A stretch of 64,000 bases of DNA from Dasyornis broadbenti (lineage: Eukaryota; Chordata; Aves; Passeriformes; Dasyornithidae): positions 600,356-664,355 of the forward strand of contig VZRN01005835.1 in the NCBI GenBank assembly GCA_013397935.1, in the 5' to 3' direction. Shown piece by piece: positions 60,403 to 64,000 of this stretch (positions are counted from its first letter, which is position 1; each line of letters starts with the position of its first letter). Below the pieces are notes generated by a model. The model did no database searches. It saw only the letters and a program-made list of their open reading frames with translations, and had not been told where the DNA came from. The position numbers were made by a program, and so were the translations under genes.

Positions 60403-63400
60403 CTAAACACAGGGGGAAGAAACATTAATAATTGCAGGAAAAAGTCATGCTGACATCTATCAAATCAGTTTTGAAAGTCTGGGATTGAGGCATGACACAA
60501 GAGTTTATGTGAGCACAGGGAAATTGGAAATAACTCAGGTGCAGTCTAGGAAGCATTTTCTATGACTGGGCATTAAGGTGTGTTGTGTCTGGGTATTTGG
60601 AATAAACTGACCTGCATCGAAGTTATTTAGAATAAGTTGTTGGATGTTTTGTCTAACACATCACAAATATAATTTTCTGCAGCCACAGGAGGGCAACAGA
60701 GGGTGAGGCACTTCACAGCGAGACACAAAATCCATTTTGGTGGATTTTCTTGTAGGAATGATGCCAAGTGTAACTAAGGGTTTGCTAAAACTGATGAGAA
60801 GTAACGAAAAATGAAGTAAGAACTGAAGCACTCTTTATTTGACAGAGGTAACTTAGCTGGATACAAGTCTTTTGAAATTCAAAACTGATGAATTAAATAG
60901 GAAGGGGATTTGCTCAGGGCTACCTGAAGTAAGAATCATTGTTCTACAGGGAATAAACTTTCCCTATGTGCTCTGGAGGAAGCAGCTGTCCCAAAGGGTC
61001 TCCTCCTCCTTAGCAGCTGTGGATCTAAGGGGAATGAGACTTGCAGTACAAATTACAAAACATAAAATACTTCTTTCAGGTTATTCTTATTAGACATTAA
61101 GAGCTGGCTGGTGATACTCAATGTCATATCACCCTTTGTCTAAAGAGCAACATAATATGCTATCATTCCTATATGTGTGTATCTCATTTTTGGGATGTTT
61201 TGGGAGCTGAATGCCAGTTACAGTTTTTTGTAAACAATGAGCTTTGCAGTCAGCTGACTGCTGCTCTGGTAAAGAAGTATCTGCTCAAAATAAAACCTTT
61301 GTTCAGTGTTAATGCACTGAATATTTATACATATGTGAAGAAAGTTTAAAGTTAAAAATAAGTGTCAGCAGAAGTACCTGATTCAACTTGGGCAAGTCCT
61401 TTGTGTTTTTTGCTTTGGATTTATTCTCTTGGCTCCACATTCTCAGGTAATTTCGATTCTCTTGTGAACTCTTCTTGCCTATTGCCAACAAATTACCCAG
61501 AGATGGAGGAAAACGTCCATGAAGAGACCTTAAATAATGAATCCCTTTTTTCCCCATTTTCAAAAGGAGCATCTTTACACAAAACGAAAGATGTAACTCA
61601 CATGGAGACACCAAGCATACCTTTGTCTGTTTTCAGACTCACTGTAACAAACCCATCATCTACTCCATGTTTGTTCCTGCTGTCTAGGCCAACAACTAGG
61701 AAGTGGAGGGGCAGGGGGAGAGAGAGATCAGTGTGGGTTTAAATACAGACACATTTTCATGTGTACAGTGCAATATAACAAAATGTTTACGACTGCAAAA
61801 AATGCAGAGTAAAAATTATAGGAATGAATGATGATTTTTGCTTATTCTTAAACCTGCTGACAAATTTAATTTAATTTATAATATCACTACAGAGGCTGGG
61901 GCCTCAGGTTTTGTTTGTGTAGTACAATGATTAACCTGTGCTAACACAACACAACTTCTAGCACAAAATATGTTTGGTGATTAACACTAGTGCATCTTTT
62001 TCTGCATCTCAGGACTTAAAATTGCCATTTCTATTCTATTAACTCTTATCTGTATTTTCAAACAACTTTCACCCCACTTATAACCTGAAGGATGGCTTAT
62101 CTTTTTCTTGAATCAGAGAGAAACTTCACATCAAATATCTCAAGAAAGAGAAAGGCATTTAAGGCAGCAGCAATGAGATGCTGGCTCTTGTTACAGCACA
62201 TGAAGATTTCAAACCACTGAACTACATTTTGATGTATCTTTTGCTCTCAGTTTTTTCAGATGGTTTTATGTTCTGGTCCAAATACCTCTTGAAAGTCAAT
62301 CTGTTTATTCTTATTCTCTACAAAATTACTTCTACTACAACACACTGATGACATTATTCTGCGAGCACTTCTGCAATGCACAGTTCAGGGGAGCTCTTAG
62401 TGGACACATGCCCGCACCTCTAAAGATATCAACACATACACAGATGCTTCATGCTTTTTCTTACAGAGAATACTTTGCTTACAAAGTTTAATCCAATTAA
62501 AAAGCAACTCCCTAAAAAGACACGTTGATTGAAACGCATCACTTCAGCTTGCCATGCCCAAGATAAAAGATGCCTACCATGTGTACAGTCTGGTGTGATG
62601 TCCTCAAAAAAGTACTGAGTAGCTTCAAAAGCTGAGTCTGGCTCTTCTTGCTCAGGGGACGGATCTAAGGAACACAGTAAAATTCTCCCATTAAAAATTC
62701 CACCCTTTAATTAAAAACTGAAAGGTGTTTCCACTGATACTTTTAGAATGTCGATTTCTAGAAGTAAAAGAATGAGGGTGTGATGGGCTTGGAATCATCT
62801 CTTTTTAATTCACAGGAGATGAACAACTGGAGCTGAATCGTCTCCTTCCTAATATCCAATACAGTCTCACAAGGAGCTGTTTGCTTTCAGATGCTGGCTT
62901 ACCCATCTTCCCATGTCTACTTCCATTACTTTCTTCTGTGAAGCTCAGCGTGTCCTAAGCAGGGTGTGAACTCTTTCCTAGCTGGAAACAGTCTCTTGTC
63001 ATTTGGTATGAACTTACCAGTCTCAAATACGAGAAGCTGTATTTTTAAAAACAGATCTTTTCTGTAATAGTTCATTTTTTTTTTATTTGAAGTATTTTTT
63101 TAAAGTATTTTAAGTATTTTTCCCCAGTTAAATTAGTGAATCACTCAGGCCTACCTTCAAGCAAAGCCAGCTGGGAGCAATCAGGGATGCGTGTTTAAAG
63201 CACATGAAAGTGAATGTCCTCTCAAAGCTTTTAGATATGTTTATCAAAGCAGGTAAAAGTGTCCAAGAATTAAACTACCCAAGCAGTTAAAACACTTAAA
63301 TTACAGGTTCAGTGAGGACAGCAGTGGGTTCTCCATGGTATGTGCATGACAAGCCAGAAGGGATACAGTTCCAGTATAGCATTTTCAAAACTGTTTTGAG

Positions 63401-64000
63401 GTGTTTTCATCCCCTCTCCTCTCTTAACTACCTATCTCACTTAGCTGAGACCAGGTTGGCACAGCTCCCTGGAAAAAAATCTATAAAACGACCTGGAGCT
63501 TCCCTCTGCAAACAGTTCCTGTCAGCCCAGAGGGGAAACCAAGAAGAAAGCCTGGGGACAGAAGTGAGGAGCCAGGACATGCAGGAACATTTCAGACTGG
63601 CTTCATTTTCACACTCCTAAACAGAGTGCATTATGGTAACAAATGCTGAAGAACACTGGATTTATGCCTGGGTGATATCACCAACCCCAGCTTAACAGGC
63701 AACACTCATTCATATGTTTGTGGAGGGAGCAATTGAGGGCCGTGAGGGTGCTTTCAGACTTTTCAAATTACTGTCTGGTTATAGCAGAAGCTCCCTTATT
63801 TTACTGCTGCATAAACAGCTACAACAATTCCCATAAATTAATTTTTAATTAGGAAAGCCAGTCATAAACAACTCTGTTCCACATTCCTGTTCTCAGCAAA
63901 ACAAGAGCTATTTTAACACCATTTACTTACCAGGCAAAACATGCATTTTATACAGTAGCTTCAGCTTCTCTGTAAGATCTCCATGGCATGCTGCACCTAA
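59680..64000 (-). CDS. TBC1D9: TBC1D9, C-terminal part, last five coding exons (gene continues past window)
   Basis: TBC1 domain family member 9, a large Rab-GAP-type protein with GRAM domains, a TBC domain and an EF-hand region; only the region after the TBC domain is in the window. The exons join in consistent phase: DLTEKLKLLYKMHVLP, then SPEQEEPDSAFEATQYFFED, VVGLDSRNKHGVDDGFVTVS, SSQENRNYLRMWSQENKSK and the large last exon ending NIRMRGKPITSASDYEISTM-SG. These are close to human TBC1D9. Paralogue TBC1D9B is less likely given the synteny with ELMOD2. Confidence 0.94.
61378..61478 (-). CDS. TBC1D9: TBC1D9 coding exon, fifth-exon set, second from last
   Basis: Encodes GKKSSQENRNYLRMWSQENK and SKAKNTKDLPKLNQ. 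Acceptor ttggcaatag, donor cag|gtactt. Joins the last exon in phase 0 (NQ|GQF). Confidence 0.92.
61621..61695 (-). CDS. TBC1D9: TBC1D9 coding exon, third from last
   Basis: 75 nt encoding VVGLDSRNKHGVDDGFVTVS and LKTDKG (human VVGLDSRSKQGADDGFVTVS). Acceptor cttcctag, donor aaag|gtatgc. Confidence 0.93.
62578..62664 (-). CDS. TBC1D9: TBC1D9 coding exon, fourth from last
   Basis: 87 nt encoding PSPEQEEPDSAFEATQYFFE and DITPDCTH. Acceptor gttccttag, donor catg|gtaggc. Confidence 0.93.
63931..64000 (-). CDS. TBC1D9: TBC1D9 coding exon, fifth from last (may be cut by window edge)
   Basis: Encodes AACHGDLTEKLKLLYKMHVL and P, donor cctg|gtaagt at 63931/63930. The sequence ttag|gtgcag at 63997 could be its acceptor, in which case the exon ends at 63996; otherwise it runs on past the window. 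Confidence 0.85.

Larger units (their letters stand above)
60403..63930 (-). other. TBC1D9 3' introns
   Basis: Three introns (60403-61377, 61696-62577, 62665-63930) and a short one (61479-61620). I saw no repeat family, RNA gene or additional exon in them. Confidence 0.6.

Noticed and set aside
59744..60453. Plus-strand open frames opposite the TBC1D9 last exon
   Set aside because: Antisense shadows of a strongly conserved minus-strand exon.

Overview
This is vertebrate nuclear DNA, almost certainly from a bird. Genes are split into short exons by long AT-rich introns with canonical GT..AG borders. The dispersed repeats are CR1 LINEs, the typical bird retrotransposon, plus endogenous-retrovirus solo LTRs, one of which resembles LTRs seen in songbirds. 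The gene order MGAT4D - ELMOD2 - TBC1D9 matches the human 4q31.1 block. No bacterial, CRISPR or viral-genome features were seen.

Layout. (1) About 1-345: the 3' part of an LTR. (2) 2914-36336, minus strand: a complete gene of the GnT-IV (MGAT4) glycosyltransferase family, in the position of MGAT4D. I rebuilt it exon by exon: 15 coding exons, reading phases agreeing at every junction, giving a 535-residue type II Golgi-type protein. Its introns hold several CR1 copies, a near-perfect 22-bp hairpin and low-complexity tracts. Its first exon sits in a CpG island (about 35800-36700). (3) About 36740-42400: intergenic, nothing recognised. (4) About 42408-42983: a second LTR of the same family as (1), ending about 365 bp before the ELMOD2 start codon and carrying an intact TATA box. 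(5) 43349-49700, plus strand: complete ELMOD2, 8 coding exons, 297 residues, starting in a CpG island interrupted by a 42-bp assembly gap. (6) 49701-58197: the ELMOD2 3' region, then an interval with a CR1 fragment, poly-A/poly-C tracts with a 9-bp gap, and a solo LTR at 55200-55751. Mammals have UCP1 here; I see none. (7) 59680 to the window end, minus strand: the last five coding exons of TBC1D9, with a probable 3' UTR down to about 58200.

The genes are a conserved synteny block rather than a pathway: an N-glycan branching enzyme homologue (Golgi), a GTPase-activating protein for ARL2-type small GTPases, and a TBC-domain Rab regulator. The strongest observations are that the MGAT4D-locus gene is full length, including the C-terminal lectin-like module and a 27-nt final coding exon, whereas mammalian MGAT4D is known as a shorter inhibitory protein; that an LTR promoter lies beside ELMOD2; and that the UCP1 slot is empty.
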